From NCBI RefSeq assembly GCF_006788895.1, contig NZ_VFRA01000001.1:1674001-1738000 (forward strand): 64,000 bases of DNA, written 5' to 3'. Below, in pieces: positions 7,583-16,324 of this stretch. Both the position numbers and the translations under genes were made by a program. Under the pieces are notes generated by a model. The model saw only the letters and a program-made list of their open reading frames with translations. It made no database searches and had not been told where the DNA came from. Position 1 is the stretch's first letter; each line of letters begins with the position of its first letter. The DNA comes from Rhodoglobus vestalii (lineage in GTDB: Bacteria; Actinomycetota; Actinomycetes; Actinomycetales; Microbacteriaceae).

Positions 7583-7819
7583 ATGGCAGCAACCTGCCAG
7601 GTGACCGGCGCCATTCCCGGCTTCGGACACAGCATTTCGCACTCGCACCGACGCACGAAGCGTCGGTTCGACCCAAACATCCAGAAGAAGACGTACTACG
7701 TGCCGTCGCTTCGCCGCAACGTCACCCTTCAGCTGTCAGCCAAGGGCATCAAAGTTATTGACGTTCGTGGAATCGAATCCGTTGTCAAGGACATCCTTGC
7801 CCGTGGGGAGAAGATCTAA
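7583..7819 (+). CDS. rpmB: Ribosomal protein L28, zinc-independent form
   Basis: A 78-residue L28. It has a single Cys (ATCQVTG) in place of the two CxxC pairs of zinc-binding L28, and the C-terminus [18 protein letters not shown] is typical of actinobacterial C-minus L28. The ATG at 7583 sits 8 nt behind AGGAG. An ATG at 7577 is too close to that site. It is the first gene of an L28-L33-S14 operon. No clear Zur-like box was found upstream. Confidence 0.92.
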   Translation: MAATCQVTGAIPGFGHSISHSHRRTKRRFDPNIQKKTYYVPSLRRNVTLQLSAKGIKVIDVRGIESVVKDILARGEKI

Positions 7820-7986
7820 TGGCTAAGGCACAGGACGTACGCCCAATCATCAAGCTCCGTTCGACCGCAGGAACGGGCTACACCTATGTGACGCGCAAAA
7901 ACCGTCGCAACAACCCCGACCGCCTCGTACTGAAGAAGTACGACCCGGTGGTTCGCAAGCACGTTGAATTCCGCGAGGAGCGCTAA
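7819..7986 (+). CDS. rpmG: Ribosomal protein L33, zinc-independent form
   Basis: A 55-residue L33 reading [18 protein letters not shown]... and ending VEFREER. It has no cysteines, so it is the C-minus type that needs no zinc. The ATG overlaps the stop of L28 by one base (TAATG), which implies coupled translation. It is a structural protein of the 50S subunit. Confidence 0.94.
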   Translation: MAKAQDVRPIIKLRSTAGTGYTYVTRKNRRNNPDRLVLKKYDPVVRKHVEFREER

Positions 7987-7988
7987 AT

Positions 7989-8294
7989 ATGGCTAAGAAG
8001 AGCAAGATTGCAAAGAACGAACAGCGCAAAGTTATTGTTGCGCGTTACGCCGCACGTCGTCTCGAGCTGAAGAAGGCTCTCGTCGATCCTGCCGGAACTG
8101 ACGAGTCGCGTGATGCTGCTCGCCTGGGTCTGCAGAAGCTTCCGCGCGATGCTTCGCCGATCCGCGTACGCGGTCGCGATGCCATCGATGGGCGTCCCCG
8201 TGGCTACCTCACCCAGTTTGGTGTTTCCCGTGTTCGCTTCCGTGAAATGGCTCACCGGGGCGAGTTGCCGGGAATTACCAAGTCAAGCTGGTAG
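7989..8294 (+). CDS. rpsN: Ribosomal protein S14, zinc-independent long form
   Basis: S14 of 101 residues, the long cysteine-free type, with the conserved end [18 protein letters not shown]...PGITKSSW. The short zinc-binding form is about 61 residues with two CxxC motifs. This protein has none. It follows L33 by 2 nt. L28, L33 and S14 of this type are grouped and Zur-repressed in Streptomyces. Here they lie near zinc genes but without an obvious Zur box. Confidence 0.94.
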   Translation: MAKKSKIAKNEQRKVIVARYAARRLELKKALVDPAGTDESRDAARLGLQKLPRDASPIRVRGRDAIDGRPRGYLTQFGVSRVRFREMAHRGELPGITKSSW

Positions 8295-8366
8295 ATTCCT
8301 AGCGGTTCCCACGTTTTCTCACGTTCCGAACCAACTAACTGCACAACGTCCCGAGGAGGACCCCCT

Positions 8367-8657
8367 ATGGCTGACAAGTCGCTAAACCGTACTGAATTCG
8401 TCGCGGCGGTTGCCGCAGAGTCTGGCCAGAGCCAGGCTGCCGTATCCGGCGTCGTAGACGCTTTCTTTTCCGTGCTGTCGAAGTCAGTCGGCGAAGGAAC
8501 CAAGGTTTCGATCCCAGGTTGGATGGCTGCAGAGCGCACCTTCCGCGAGGCTCGTGCCGGCCGCAACCCGCAGACGGGTGAAGCAATCGAGATCAAGGCC
8601 AGCCACGGCGTCAAGCTCAGTGCAGGCAGCAAGCTTAAGGCAGCAGCCAAGGGCTAA
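8367..8657 (+). CDS. HU-family nucleoid DNA-binding protein
   Basis: A 96-residue HU/IHF-fold protein. It has an N-terminal helical dimerisation part (LNRTEFVAAVAAESGQSQAAVSGVVDAFF), the beta-arm region with GRNPQTGEAIEI, and a lysine-rich end. It bends DNA and compacts the nucleoid as a dimer. The start is backed by a strong GAGGAGGA ribosome binding site. It lacks the long lysine/alanine tail of mycobacterial HupB. A rho-independent terminator follows directly. Confidence 0.93.
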   Translation: MADKSLNRTEFVAAVAAESGQSQAAVSGVVDAFFSVLSKSVGEGTKVSIPGWMAAERTFREARAGRNPQTGEAIEIKASHGVKLSAGSKLKAAAKG

Positions 8658-8686
8658 GCACCACACGCCTCGATACGAGGTTTCCT

Positions 8687-8722
8687 AAATAGGGCGGTAT
8701 CTTTCGGGATGTCGCCCTATTT
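8687..8722 (+). terminator. Rho-independent terminator after the HU gene
   Basis: A 10-bp stem (AAATAGGGCG at 8687-8696 with CGCCCTATTT at 8713-8722) has a 16-nt loop and is followed by TGTTTGT. It lies 30 nt after the HU stop codon. Confidence 0.8.
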
Positions 8723-8740
8723 TGTTTGTCGAAGGCCCCC

Positions 8741-8816
8741 TCTGGCTCTGGGTATTCTCTCTGGCTCTGGGTATTCTCTCTGGCTCTGGGTATTCTCTCT
8801 GGCTCTGGGTATTCTC
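8741..8816 (+). repeat. 19-bp tandem repeat, four exact copies
   Basis: TCTGGCTCTGGGTATTCTC is repeated four times head to tail without mismatch. It lies between the HU terminator and the CtaG fusion gene, 28 bp upstream of that start. Perfect identity suggests recent slippage and probable length variation between strains. Confidence 0.95.
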
Positions 8817-8843
8817 CGGTGTAGCGACGGTTACCCTTGATGA

Positions 8844-10808
8844 GTGCTTCGAATCAGCCGCATAGCCGGACCAGCCATTCTGCTGGTTGTCGCCTCTGTC
8901 GCTGTCATCGCGGGTCTCCAGTACGGTGGCGGAGCAGTCGCGCCCATCCTGCTCGATCCCGGCGCTGTCGTTCGCTGGGGTCTCCCCATTTCGAAGCTTG
9001 TTGTCAATGTTGGGCTCGCCGCCACAATTGGCGCCCTGCTGTTGGCGATCTTTGCCATGTCGCCCAAGCACGACGAGTATTCCCTCACCCTCGATGTTGC
9101 GGCGGCGGGGGCCGCGGTGTGGGCGGTGGCATCGGCATTCACCGGATTCTTCACCTTCCTGTCGGTGCGCAATCAGCCCATCGACCTCACAAACGCCTTC
9201 GGTGACGTTCTTGCAAGCTTTCTAACCGTTACCGAACTGGGCCAAGCGTGGCTTGCCACCGTGCTCATAGCGGCGGTCGTGACGGTTCTGTGCTTTGCGG
9301 TGCGCAACCCCACCGGACTCGCATTCGTGCTGGTGTTGGCGGTGGCAGGCCTAGTGCCCATGGCACTCCAAGGCCACAGTGGGGGTACGGAAGACCACGA
9401 TGCGGCCACCAGCGCCATTTTCTTGCACCTGCTCTTTGCGGCTCTCTGGCTTGGGGGGCTGCTCGCGATTGCGATCGCGCAACCCACCCTCACCAAAAAA
9501 CGGTTGACCGTGGTGCTGCGCCGGTACTCCACCGTGGCCCTCATCAGCTTCATTGTCGTGTCGGTCTCCGGCTATGTGAGTGCAGAAATTCGCGTCGAGA
9601 ATCTTGCCAACCTGCTCACGCCGTACGGCATCCTCGTGGTCGTTAAAGTTTTTGCACTGATCATGCTGGGGCTGTTCGGTGCCGTGTACCGCAACTACGC
9701 GATCGGTCGTCTCGAATCGAGCAGACCCAAGAGCCGCGGATGGTTCTGGTGGATCGTTTCTGCCGAACTCGCGTTCATGGGGCTCGCGTCTGGCGCCGCC
9801 ACCGCCCTAGCAGTGACGCCGACTCCGGTTCCGGAGATCGTGGCGGCCGATATTCCCGATTCCTCCTCGGCCGCCTACCTCACGGGGTCACCACTGCCAC
9901 CGCCGGTGTCGGTCAGCAACCTCTTCACGCTGTGGAGCTTCGACCTCATCTGGGTGCTGCTCACTGCCTTTGCCATCTTCTTCTACCTCGCCGGAGTATG
10001 GCGTCTGCACAAGCGCGGCGATCGCTGGCCCATCCACCGCACCGTGTTTTGGGTGTCAGGGATGGTGCTGCTGTTCTACATCACCAATGGCGGTGTGAAT
10101 GTGTATGGGGGTTATCTGTTCTCCATCCACATGCTCGGTCACATGACCCTCGGAATGATGATTCCGGTGTTGCTGGTGCCCGGTGCCCCCATCACCTTGG
10201 TGATGCGGGCCGTCGCCAAAAGAACCGACGGCAGTCGCGGTGCCCGCGAATGGCTTTTACTGATTGTGCACTCGCGCTATCTGGCAACCATCGGGCACCC
10301 TGTCGTTGCGGCGGGCATTTTCGTGTTCTCGCTGTGGATCTTCTACTACACCCCGCTGTTCCGCTGGGCAACAACAGACCATGTCGGTCACGAGTGGATG
10401 ACCATCCACTTCTTGGCGACCGGCTACCTGTTTGTGCAGTCACTGATCGGCGTTGACCCGTCCCCGCACCGCCCCGCCTACCCCATTCGGTTGCTCACCC
10501 TGTTGGCAACAATGGCATTCCATGCCTTCTTTGGTCTCAGCCTGATGACCGGATCTGGGCTGCTGCTTGCTGATTGGTATGGTGCGATGGGCTGGGATAC
10601 GGGAGTGAGCGCACTTCAAGATCAGCGTATTGGTGGCGGAATCGCGTGGAGTGTCGGTGAGATCCCCACGATCTCGCTTGCGATCGCCGTCGTGATCATG
10701 TGGAGACGCAGCGATGGTCGCGACACGGTGCGGTATGACCGCAGGGCGGAACGAGACGGCGACGCCGAATTGGATGCCTACAACGAGATGCTGGCGCAGC
10801 GCCGCTAA
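8844..10808 (+). CDS. CopD-CtaG fusion membrane protein
   Basis: A 654-residue polytopic protein. Residues 1 to about 330 form a CopD-like copper resistance/uptake domain. About 345 to 625 form a CtaG-type (caa3_CtaG) domain with SIHMLGHMTLGMMIPVLLVPGAP and several membrane histidines. Such fusions are common in actinobacteria and are thought to deliver copper across the membrane for cytochrome c oxidase CuA/CuB assembly. The start is GTG at 8844; the nearby ATG at 8840 is out of frame. The array of 19-bp repeats directly upstream may affect its expression. Confidence 0.87.
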   Translation: MLRISRIAGPAILLVVASVAVIAGLQYGGGAVAPILLDPGAVVRWGLPISKLVVNVGLAATIGALLLAIFAMSPKHDEYSLTLDVAAAGAAVWAVASAFTGFFTFLSVRNQPIDLTNAFGDVLASFLTVTELGQAWLATVLIAAVVTVLCFAVRNPTGLAFVLVLAVAGLVPMALQGHSGGTEDHDAATSAIFLHLLFAALWLGGLLAIAIAQPTLTKKRLTVVLRRYSTVALISFIVVSVSGYVSAEIRVENLANLLTPYGILVVVKVFALIMLGLFGAVYRNYAIGRLESSRPKSRGWFWWIVSAELAFMGLASGAATALAVTPTPVPEIVAADIPDSSSAAYLTGSPLPPPVSVSNLFTLWSFDLIWVLLTAFAIFFYLAGVWRLHKRGDRWPIHRTVFWVSGMVLLFYITNGGVNVYGGYLFSIHMLGHMTLGMMIPVLLVPGAPITLVMRAVAKRTDGSRGAREWLLLIVHSRYLATIGHPVVAAGIFVFSLWIFYYTPLFRWATTDHVGHEWMTIHFLATGYLFVQSLIGVDPSPHRPAYPIRLLTLLATMAFHAFFGLSLMTGSGLLLADWYGAMGWDTGVSALQDQRIGGGIAWSVGEIPTISLAIAVVIMWRRSDGRDTVRYDRRAERDGDAELDAYNEMLAQRR

Positions 10809-10870
10809 GCAGCGCCTGCTGTCCGGTGCGGACCGCCGGGTGAGAGGCCTGAAGGGTGCGGCCGAGGAGC

Positions 10871-11908
10871 CTACTGGGCGGTGATCGACAGCTGGTCGTC
10901 GGCGAGGAACGTCACGACGTAGCTTGTGCGAAAGCCGATGTTTTCGTCGAAGGTGAAAATTGAGCCATCAGAAATCGAACGGACATCAACGAGGAGTCGG
11001 GCCGCGGCATCCGTGGGCGGCATCACCCAACTTGCTGGCTCGGAACCGGGGGTGAGCGACACCGGGGGATACTCGACGATGCTCCAGTCTGGGCTCGCAA
11101 CGATGCGGTTTTCGATGGGCTGGCCGAAGGGGCATCCGGTCGGAAACAACACAACCTGGGTGGCGCAGTCATCAAGGTAGGCGTTCACTTCGCGCTGAAC
11201 CTGCGCGACCATGTTTTCATTGGCCACAACAGTGAGGCGAGCGCGCACTGTTGTGCCGGGCTCTAGCGCCGACACCAGAATGGGCTCCGCTTTGAGGAAG
11301 GTTGATGTGTGGGTGACGTCAATGTTGCTGGGAGTGAGCACAACATAGGGGGCGGGCACGTCTTGCGCGGGGGCCACAAGTTCGGTGCCATTGGCGGTGA
11401 ACTCTCGCGCGTTGCTCACGGTCAGTCGAACGATGGTCAGCGGTGGGGTGACGAAGTCCCAGTCAGCGAAGACCCCAAAAGTGGAACCTGAGCGCGTGAC
11501 CGTAAAGGTGGATTGGGCGGGGCGACCGTCGAGGTCAAAACTGACGGTCACACTCTCGGTGCCATCGGGATTGCTCTGCTGCCTGAGAACCGTGATGTCG
11601 TCAACCGAACTCAGGGCCGAGGGTTGCAGTAGCTCGCGGGAACCTGACAGCAGCAGTGAACCGGCGCCGGTGGTGTCGATGGGCCCCGCACTGGAACCAT
11701 CGTCAGAGACCGCACCGTTCGCGCCCGGCAAGCGAATGTCGGCAATCTCCAGCGCTGCCGGCATATCGTTACGGGCAAGAGCGCCCAGGTAGCTGCGCAC
11801 AAAGCCGCTGGAGCTGTAAAGAGTGGAATTGAGTACGACCACGACGGTCACGAAAGCGACAACAATGAGCCCGAGCATGACAGACCAGAGAATAAGCTCG
11901 CGACGCAT
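10871..11908 (-). CDS. Membrane-anchored extracytoplasmic protein of unknown function
   Basis: A 345-residue protein with a basic start, one membrane segment at about residues 8-29, and then a long extracytoplasmic part rich in Ser, Thr, Val and Asp. Two cysteines (DDCATQVVLFPTGCPFG) could form a disulfide. Beta-rich composition and repeated VTVS...FTVTRSG elements suggest beta-sandwich domains. No catalytic motif is visible and I do not recognise a named family. The ATG at 11908 is preceded by AGGA; a GTG two codons upstream is possible. It converges with the CopD-CtaG gene. Confidence 0.7.
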   Translation of the reverse strand: MRRELILWSVMLGLIVVAFVTVVVVLNSTLYSSSGFVRSYLGALARNDMPAALEIADIRLPGANGAVSDDGSSAGPIDTTGAGSLLLSGSRELLQPSALSSVDDITVLRQQSNPDGTESVTVSFDLDGRPAQSTFTVTRSGSTFGVFADWDFVTPPLTIVRLTVSNAREFTANGTELVAPAQDVPAPYVVLTPSNIDVTHTSTFLKAEPILVSALEPGTTVRARLTVVANENMVAQVQREVNAYLDDCATQVVLFPTGCPFGQPIENRIVASPDWSIVEYPPVSLTPGSEPASWVMPPTDAAARLLVDVRSISDGSIFTFDENIGFRTSYVVTFLADDQLSITAQ

Positions 11909-12002
11909 TCTCACATCCTAAACGGCTGAGGTGAGAGATCTGTTCTGCACCACAGGCGCAGACAAGAACGAGCGCTGTCGCTGGCCGCATTAGGGTAAAT
12001 GA

Positions 12003-13301
12003 GTGCCCACAATTACGCTGTCGCCCGAGCAAGCAGCAGTCTTCGCTGCGATCGAGACAACACGCGACAATCTTTTTGTGACGGGGCGTGCGGGCACGGG
12101 AAAGTCGACACTGCTCAACCATCTCTCTAACAACACCTCGAAGCAGATCGTGATCTGCGCACCGACCGGAGTTGCCGCCCTGAACGTCGGCGGCCAGACA
12201 ATCCATTCACTGTTTCGGCTTCCCATCGGTGTCATTGCCGACCACGAACTTGAACAGAATCCTCAACTGCGCAAACTGCTCAACACCATCGAAACGCTGG
12301 TGATTGATGAGGTGTCAATGGTCAACGCCGATCTGCTTGATGCGATCGATCGCAGCCTTCGGCAGGCACGGCAACGCAAGAACGAAGCCTTCGGTGGGGT
12401 TCAGGTGGTGCTCTTCGGCGACCCGTACCAGCTTGCCCCAGTGCCGGGAGATCCGGATGAGCGCGCCTACTTTGAGGACCGCTACCGGTCACTGTGGTTC
12501 TTCGACGCCCTCGTCTGGGAGCAGACCGATTTGACAATTTATGAGCTGACGAGCATCCACCGCCAGCATGAGGGCGAATTCAAGTACATGCTCAATGCTG
12601 TTCGGCACAATGGAGTGACGGCAGAAATCGCGGCCAGACTCAACGAGGTGGGGGCACGCCCGGCACCAACCGATGGGACGATAACGCTGGCGACAACCAA
12701 CAGTGCGGTGACCCGCATCAACGCCACCAAACTTGCGCGACTGCCCGGCAAGGTGCGTACGGCAAAAGCCGAAATCTCTGGCGAGTTTGGGGGGCGCGCG
12801 TACCCCGCCGACGATGAACTCGATGTGAAGGTTGGCGCACAGGTGATGTTTTTGCGCAACGACACCAACGAGGGCGGAACCCAGCGCTGGGTCAACGGAA
12901 GTGTGGGCACGGTGACCAAGATTGCCTCCACAGTGTGGGTGGAGGTCGATGGTCGCGACTATGAGGTGAGGCCGGCCGTGTGGGAGAAGTTCAAGTATTC
13001 GTACTCAGCCCGCACGAAGGCGCTGCGCAAAGACGTCGTGGCCGAGTTCACCCAGTTTCCGCTGCGATTGGCGTGGGCTGTAACCATTCACAAATCGCAG
13101 GGCAAAACCTACGATCGTGCGATTGTCGACCTCGGTTCACGCTCGTTTGCGCCGGGCCAGACCTATGTTGCGCTCAGTAGAATAAGCAGCCTTGAGGGCC
13201 TTTACCTGAGCCGTCCGCTTCGCCCGAGCGACATCATTGTTGACGACAACGTTGTTCGGTTCATGTCGCGCACGCAGCCCATTCCGGCAATCGAGGCCTA
13301 G
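12003..13301 (+). CDS. Pif1/RecD-like superfamily 1B helicase
   Basis: A 432-residue AAA helicase. Walker A GRAGTGKST is at about residue 28, motif Ia CAPTGVAALNVGGQTIHSLF at about 52, and Walker B LVIDEVSMVNADLLD at about 99. Motif III is LFGDPYQLAPV, and the C-terminal UvrD_C_2-type motif is AWAVTIHKSQGKTYD. These identify a 5'-3' DNA helicase of the Pif1-like group. It is shorter than RecD2 and lacks an extra N-terminal domain. The start codon is GTG. No neighbours suggest a dedicated partner, so a general role in DNA maintenance is likely. Confidence 0.88.
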   Translation: MPTITLSPEQAAVFAAIETTRDNLFVTGRAGTGKSTLLNHLSNNTSKQIVICAPTGVAALNVGGQTIHSLFRLPIGVIADHELEQNPQLRKLLNTIETLVIDEVSMVNADLLDAIDRSLRQARQRKNEAFGGVQVVLFGDPYQLAPVPGDPDERAYFEDRYRSLWFFDALVWEQTDLTIYELTSIHRQHEGEFKYMLNAVRHNGVTAEIAARLNEVGARPAPTDGTITLATTNSAVTRINATKLARLPGKVRTAKAEISGEFGGRAYPADDELDVKVGAQVMFLRNDTNEGGTQRWVNGSVGTVTKIASTVWVEVDGRDYEVRPAVWEKFKYSYSARTKALRKDVVAEFTQFPLRLAWAVTIHKSQGKTYDRAIVDLGSRSFAPGQTYVALSRISSLEGLYLSRPLRPSDIIVDDNVVRFMSRTQPIPAIEA

Positions 13302-13321
13302 GCCGGGCGCGTTGAGGCGGG

Positions 13322-13969
13322 CTAGGCGACCGCTTTGGCGCGGGAAAGGTCGACGAACAGCTCGGTGTTGAAACGGTAGGCGGCCAGAACTTCGTCGATG
13401 ACACGATCACGTTGGGCGTCATCCCACTGCACAGCGTCGAGCTGTTCGCGGTAGGTGTTCTTGAACTCTTTGGGTTTTGCGATCTGGTCGAACAGGTAAA
13501 AGCCCACCCCATTGGTGTCAAAGCCGAACTGACGTTGCATGAGAGTGCGGATGACCTGACCGCCCGAAAGATCGCCGAGGTAGCGGGTGTAGTGGTGGGC
13601 AATGAATCCGCCCGCCCAGTTATCGGCGGCAATTTCGCGTACCCGGGCCGCGTAGGCGGCAGCGGTCGGCAGGGGGTCAATCTCGCTGCGCCAGTCGGCG
13701 CCGATCAAAAACTCGAGATCGGTTTCAATGGCGGGCAGGCGGGTGAGCTGCGACATGATGAAGGGGGCCGCGACCGGGTCGTTCGCAAAATGATCGGCCG
13801 CGCCTTCGATGGCTTCGTAGATGAAGTAGTGCTGTGCCACCAACGCGATGTAATCCTCACGGCTACCCTTGCCCGTCATGAGATCTTTCATGAAATCGGC
13901 ACCCTCGCTGTCGCCGTGACTGGCCCAAGTGCGCTCGCGAAGGACCTGCGAGAAAGGGATAGCAGTCAC
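13322..13969 (-). CDS. hmuO: Heme oxygenase, biliverdin-producing
   Basis: A 215-residue protein of the classical HO/HmuO family. The proximal heme ligand is His18 (TWASHGDSEG) and the flexible distal helix carries GDLSGGQ at about residue 131. The enzyme opens heme to biliverdin, CO and free iron, allowing heme to be used as an iron source. A GTG start follows AGGAGA. A GGTTA...TAACC dyad at 13991-14002 upstream recalls iron (DtxR/IdeR) boxes but its spacing is off. A DUF2470 gene, of a type linked to heme iron use, lies 2 kb away. Confidence 0.93.
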   Translation of the reverse strand: MTAIPFSQVLRERTWASHGDSEGADFMKDLMTGKGSREDYIALVAQHYFIYEAIEGAADHFANDPVAAPFIMSQLTRLPAIETDLEFLIGADWRSEIDPLPTAAAYAARVREIAADNWAGGFIAHHYTRYLGDLSGGQVIRTLMQRQFGFDTNGVGFYLFDQIAKPKEFKNTYREQLDAVQWDDAQRDRVIDEVLAAYRFNTELFVDLSRAKAVA

Positions 13970-14068
13970 TGAGGTCTCCTAGCGAGTCGGGGTTAGGTAA
14001 CCCTCACTCTAGCGGGAGGCTGCCGTCTAGCTCAACGAAACTACATCCTCAGGCTGTAGCGTGAGTGA

Positions 14069-15583
14069 GTGACTGCGACCGAACAGCCCCGCGTCGTGGC
14101 GACAACGAAGCAATGGTTGGCTCTTGTGGTGCTGATGCTGCCGACACTGCTTGTCTCGATTGACAACACGGTGTTGAGTTTTGCCCTGCCGAGCATTGCC
14201 AGAGATCTGCGGCCGAGCGCGATCGCACAACTGTGGATTGTGGATGTCTACCCGCTGGTGTTGGCTGCCCTGCTGGTGGGGATGGGCAACCTCGGCGATC
14301 GGGTCGGGCGGCGCCGCATGCTGCTGATCGGAGGATCCGGCTTCGGAGTTGTTTCCGTGCTCGCAGCCTTCGCGCCCGACGCAGCCTGGCTCATCGTGGC
14401 GCGAATCTTCCTTGGAATCTTCGGCGCCATGCTGATGCCGTCGACACTGTCGTTGCTGCGCTCGCTGTTCCTCGACCGCCGGCAGCGTCGACTCGCAATC
14501 GCTATTTGGGCGGCCGGCTTCTCGGCCGGTTCCGCCATTGGGCCGCTCGTCGGGGGAGTGCTACTCGAGTACTTCTGGTGGGGGTCCGTGTTTCTCGTCG
14601 CGGTGCCGTTCCTGCTGCCACTGCTCGTTTTTGCGCCGCTACTGATCCAAGAATCGAAAGATCCGTCGCCCGGCCCCTTCGATGTTGGCAGCATTGTGCT
14701 GTCGATCTTCACCCTGGGGCCCGCGGTGTACGCCATTAAGGTCCTCGCCACGGAGGGTATCGGCGTCCTGCCCGTGGGGTTACTTGTCGTTACGGTGCTC
14801 TCCGGAGTATTTTTCGTGCGTCGACTTCTCGCGCAGGCCAACCCTATGCTCGACATGAAACTATTCCGGGTGCCGTCATTCAGCGGTGCGGTGCTCGTCA
14901 ACCTGGTCAGCGTCTTCTCGCTTCTGGGGCTGCTGTTCTTCCTCACCCAGCACCTGCAGCTGGTGGTGGGGCTGAGCCCGTTCAATGCGGCACTCGCGCT
15001 CACCCCCGGCATTATCGTGATCATTCTGGCCGGTCTCGGAGTGGTGCCCCTCGTCAGGTTCGTTCGGCCCGGTTTCCTCATGGCTGGCGGATTGCTGCTC
15101 TCGCTGCTGGCCTACGGGTCGATTGCGTTGGCCGGGGGAGACGCGACGGTGCTGAGCTTCATTGTGGCGTTCTGTGTTCTCGGTGCCGGCATCGGTTCGG
15201 CCGAAACTCTGTCGAACGACCTCATCATTTCCACCGTTCCGGCAGACAAAGCGGGGGCGGCATCCGGTGTCTCAGAGACCGCCTACGAACTGGGGGCGGT
15301 GCTCGGAACAGCAGTGCTCGGCAGCATCCTCACCGCCTCGTATCGGTCGTCGATTGACATTCCGGAGGCTCTCACGACGGCGGACGCAACGGCAGCGCGA
15401 GAAACACTCGGCGGGGCCGTGGAGGTGGCCTCCACTCTGCCGCAGGGCCTCGGGGCAGAACTTTTGGAGTCGGCGCGTGACGCTTTTGACTCGGGAATCG
15501 TCACAACATCGTGGGTTGCCGTCGGGCTGATGGCCGTGGCAATCACGATCGCTCTCGTGACACTGCGCTCAGTGCGGAGCTAG
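14069..15583 (+). CDS. MFS drug exporter, DHA2 (14-TM) family
   Basis: A 504-residue transporter with about 14 hydrophobic segments. It has the DHA2 motif C region and motif A GNLGDRVGRRRML after helix 2. LLVSIDNTVLSFALPSIARDL in helix 1 is typical of the QacA/EmrB-like group. It is expected to exchange protons for lipophilic or cationic compounds in the cytoplasmic membrane. The substrate is unknown. A GTG start at 14069 is used. It is divergent from the heme oxygenase gene, and its 3' end overlaps the convergent DUF4383 gene by 4 nt. Confidence 0.88.
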   Translation: MTATEQPRVVATTKQWLALVVLMLPTLLVSIDNTVLSFALPSIARDLRPSAIAQLWIVDVYPLVLAALLVGMGNLGDRVGRRRMLLIGGSGFGVVSVLAAFAPDAAWLIVARIFLGIFGAMLMPSTLSLLRSLFLDRRQRRLAIAIWAAGFSAGSAIGPLVGGVLLEYFWWGSVFLVAVPFLLPLLVFAPLLIQESKDPSPGPFDVGSIVLSIFTLGPAVYAIKVLATEGIGVLPVGLLVVTVLSGVFFVRRLLAQANPMLDMKLFRVPSFSGAVLVNLVSVFSLLGLLFFLTQHLQLVVGLSPFNAALALTPGIIVIILAGLGVVPLVRFVRPGFLMAGGLLLSLLAYGSIALAGGDATVLSFIVAFCVLGAGIGSAETLSNDLIISTVPADKAGAASGVSETAYELGAVLGTAVLGSILTASYRSSIDIPEALTTADATAARETLGGAVEVASTLPQGLGAELLESARDAFDSGIVTTSWVAVGLMAVAITIALVTLRSVRS

Positions 15584-16002
15584 GCCGCGCTGAGTTTGTC
15601 GGCGCCCAATCCCACCGCCAACAGGATGACGGCGCTGCCCAAATGCACAACGTTGTCGGCCGCATTGAGCGCCAAAAAGTTGAACGGTGAGCCCACGAGC
15701 AGCAAACCGGCGAAGCCAAGCAGTAGGAAGCCGACGCCGACCGTGGTGTTGACGGTGCGCGCGGCGCGGGGGTTCGAAAATGCGGCAAGTAGCAGGGCTG
15801 AGCCGATCAGGATGTGGGCGACATTCTGAAATACGTTCACCTCGAATAGGCCCAGAAACAGGCCACCTTCGGTCGCGAAGAAGTCGACATCACCGGTGAC
15901 GGTAAAGCCGAGCATCCCGACAAGAATGTAGGCCGCGCCCACAATGGTGCCCCACAGACGGTTGGGTGATGCGGTCACGGCGTTATCTCCTCTGTTCGAC
16001 AC
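15580..16002 (-). CDS. DUF4383 integral membrane protein
   Basis: A 140-residue protein with four hydrophobic segments (about 17-37, 55-75, 85-104 and 113-133). It carries the DUF4383 pattern: FNVN-like VNVFQNVAHILIGSALL and NAADNVVHL. The family is widespread in actinobacteria with no established function. It overlaps the convergent MFS gene by 4 nt and lies 15 nt downstream of the DUF2470 gene, so the two may be one transcript. Confidence 0.85.
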   Translation of the reverse strand: MSNRGDNAVTASPNRLWGTIVGAAYILVGMLGFTVTGDVDFFATEGGLFLGLFEVNVFQNVAHILIGSALLLAAFSNPRAARTVNTTVGVGFLLLGFAGLLLVGSPFNFLALNAADNVVHLGSAVILLAVGLGADKLSAA

Positions 16003-16017
16003 ACAGCGCAGCGCGAG

Positions 16018-16320
16018 CTAGCTGTGTTGTCGAGCCTCCAAGCCCAGTTTTTCGCAGGCACGATCATAGAGTCGCACGATTTCGTGGCGAATCTCGACGC
16101 GCTCGCTGATGGGGGCGCTCCAGGGCACCGTTACGTGGTGCTCGACCCCATGGGCATCCGAATACTGCCAGGTTGCTTCGGTGTGGTCGAGGCTGACCAT
16201 GGCGGCAGAGATTGCGGCTGATTCTGCGAATGCACGCACGATGAGCAGGTTGTCGTCGTTGTGGTCGCTGTTCATGTGGGCGAGTACGGCGGACACGATT
16301 TCTGTACTGAAAGTGGTCAC
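16018..16320 (-). CDS. DUF2470-domain protein, probable heme-iron utilisation
   Basis: A 100-residue protein formed entirely by a DUF2470 domain. The characteristic start is IVSAVLAHMNSDHNDDNLLIVRAF, and the conserved HxxxD-type residues are kept (MVSLDHTEATW). In larger proteins this domain sits C-terminal to a flavin-like HugZ/pyridoxamine-oxidase domain acting in heme breakdown. Here it stands alone. The proximity of heme oxygenase (2 kb) is consistent with a heme-related role. Confidence 0.83.
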   Translation of the reverse strand: MTTFSTEIVSAVLAHMNSDHNDDNLLIVRAFAESAAISAAMVSLDHTEATWQYSDAHGVEHHVTVPWSAPISERVEIRHEIVRLYDRACEKLGLEARQHS

Positions 16321-16324
16321 GCCT

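Noticed and set aside
8741..8816. CRISPR-like array
   Set aside because: The 19-bp units are directly adjacent with no spacers and no cas genes are in the window, so this is a tandem repeat.
13991..14002. DtxR/IdeR iron box upstream of heme oxygenase
   Set aside because: GGTTAGGTAACC has the right half sites but a spacer one base too short compared with the known box; kept only as a remark in the hmuO entry.
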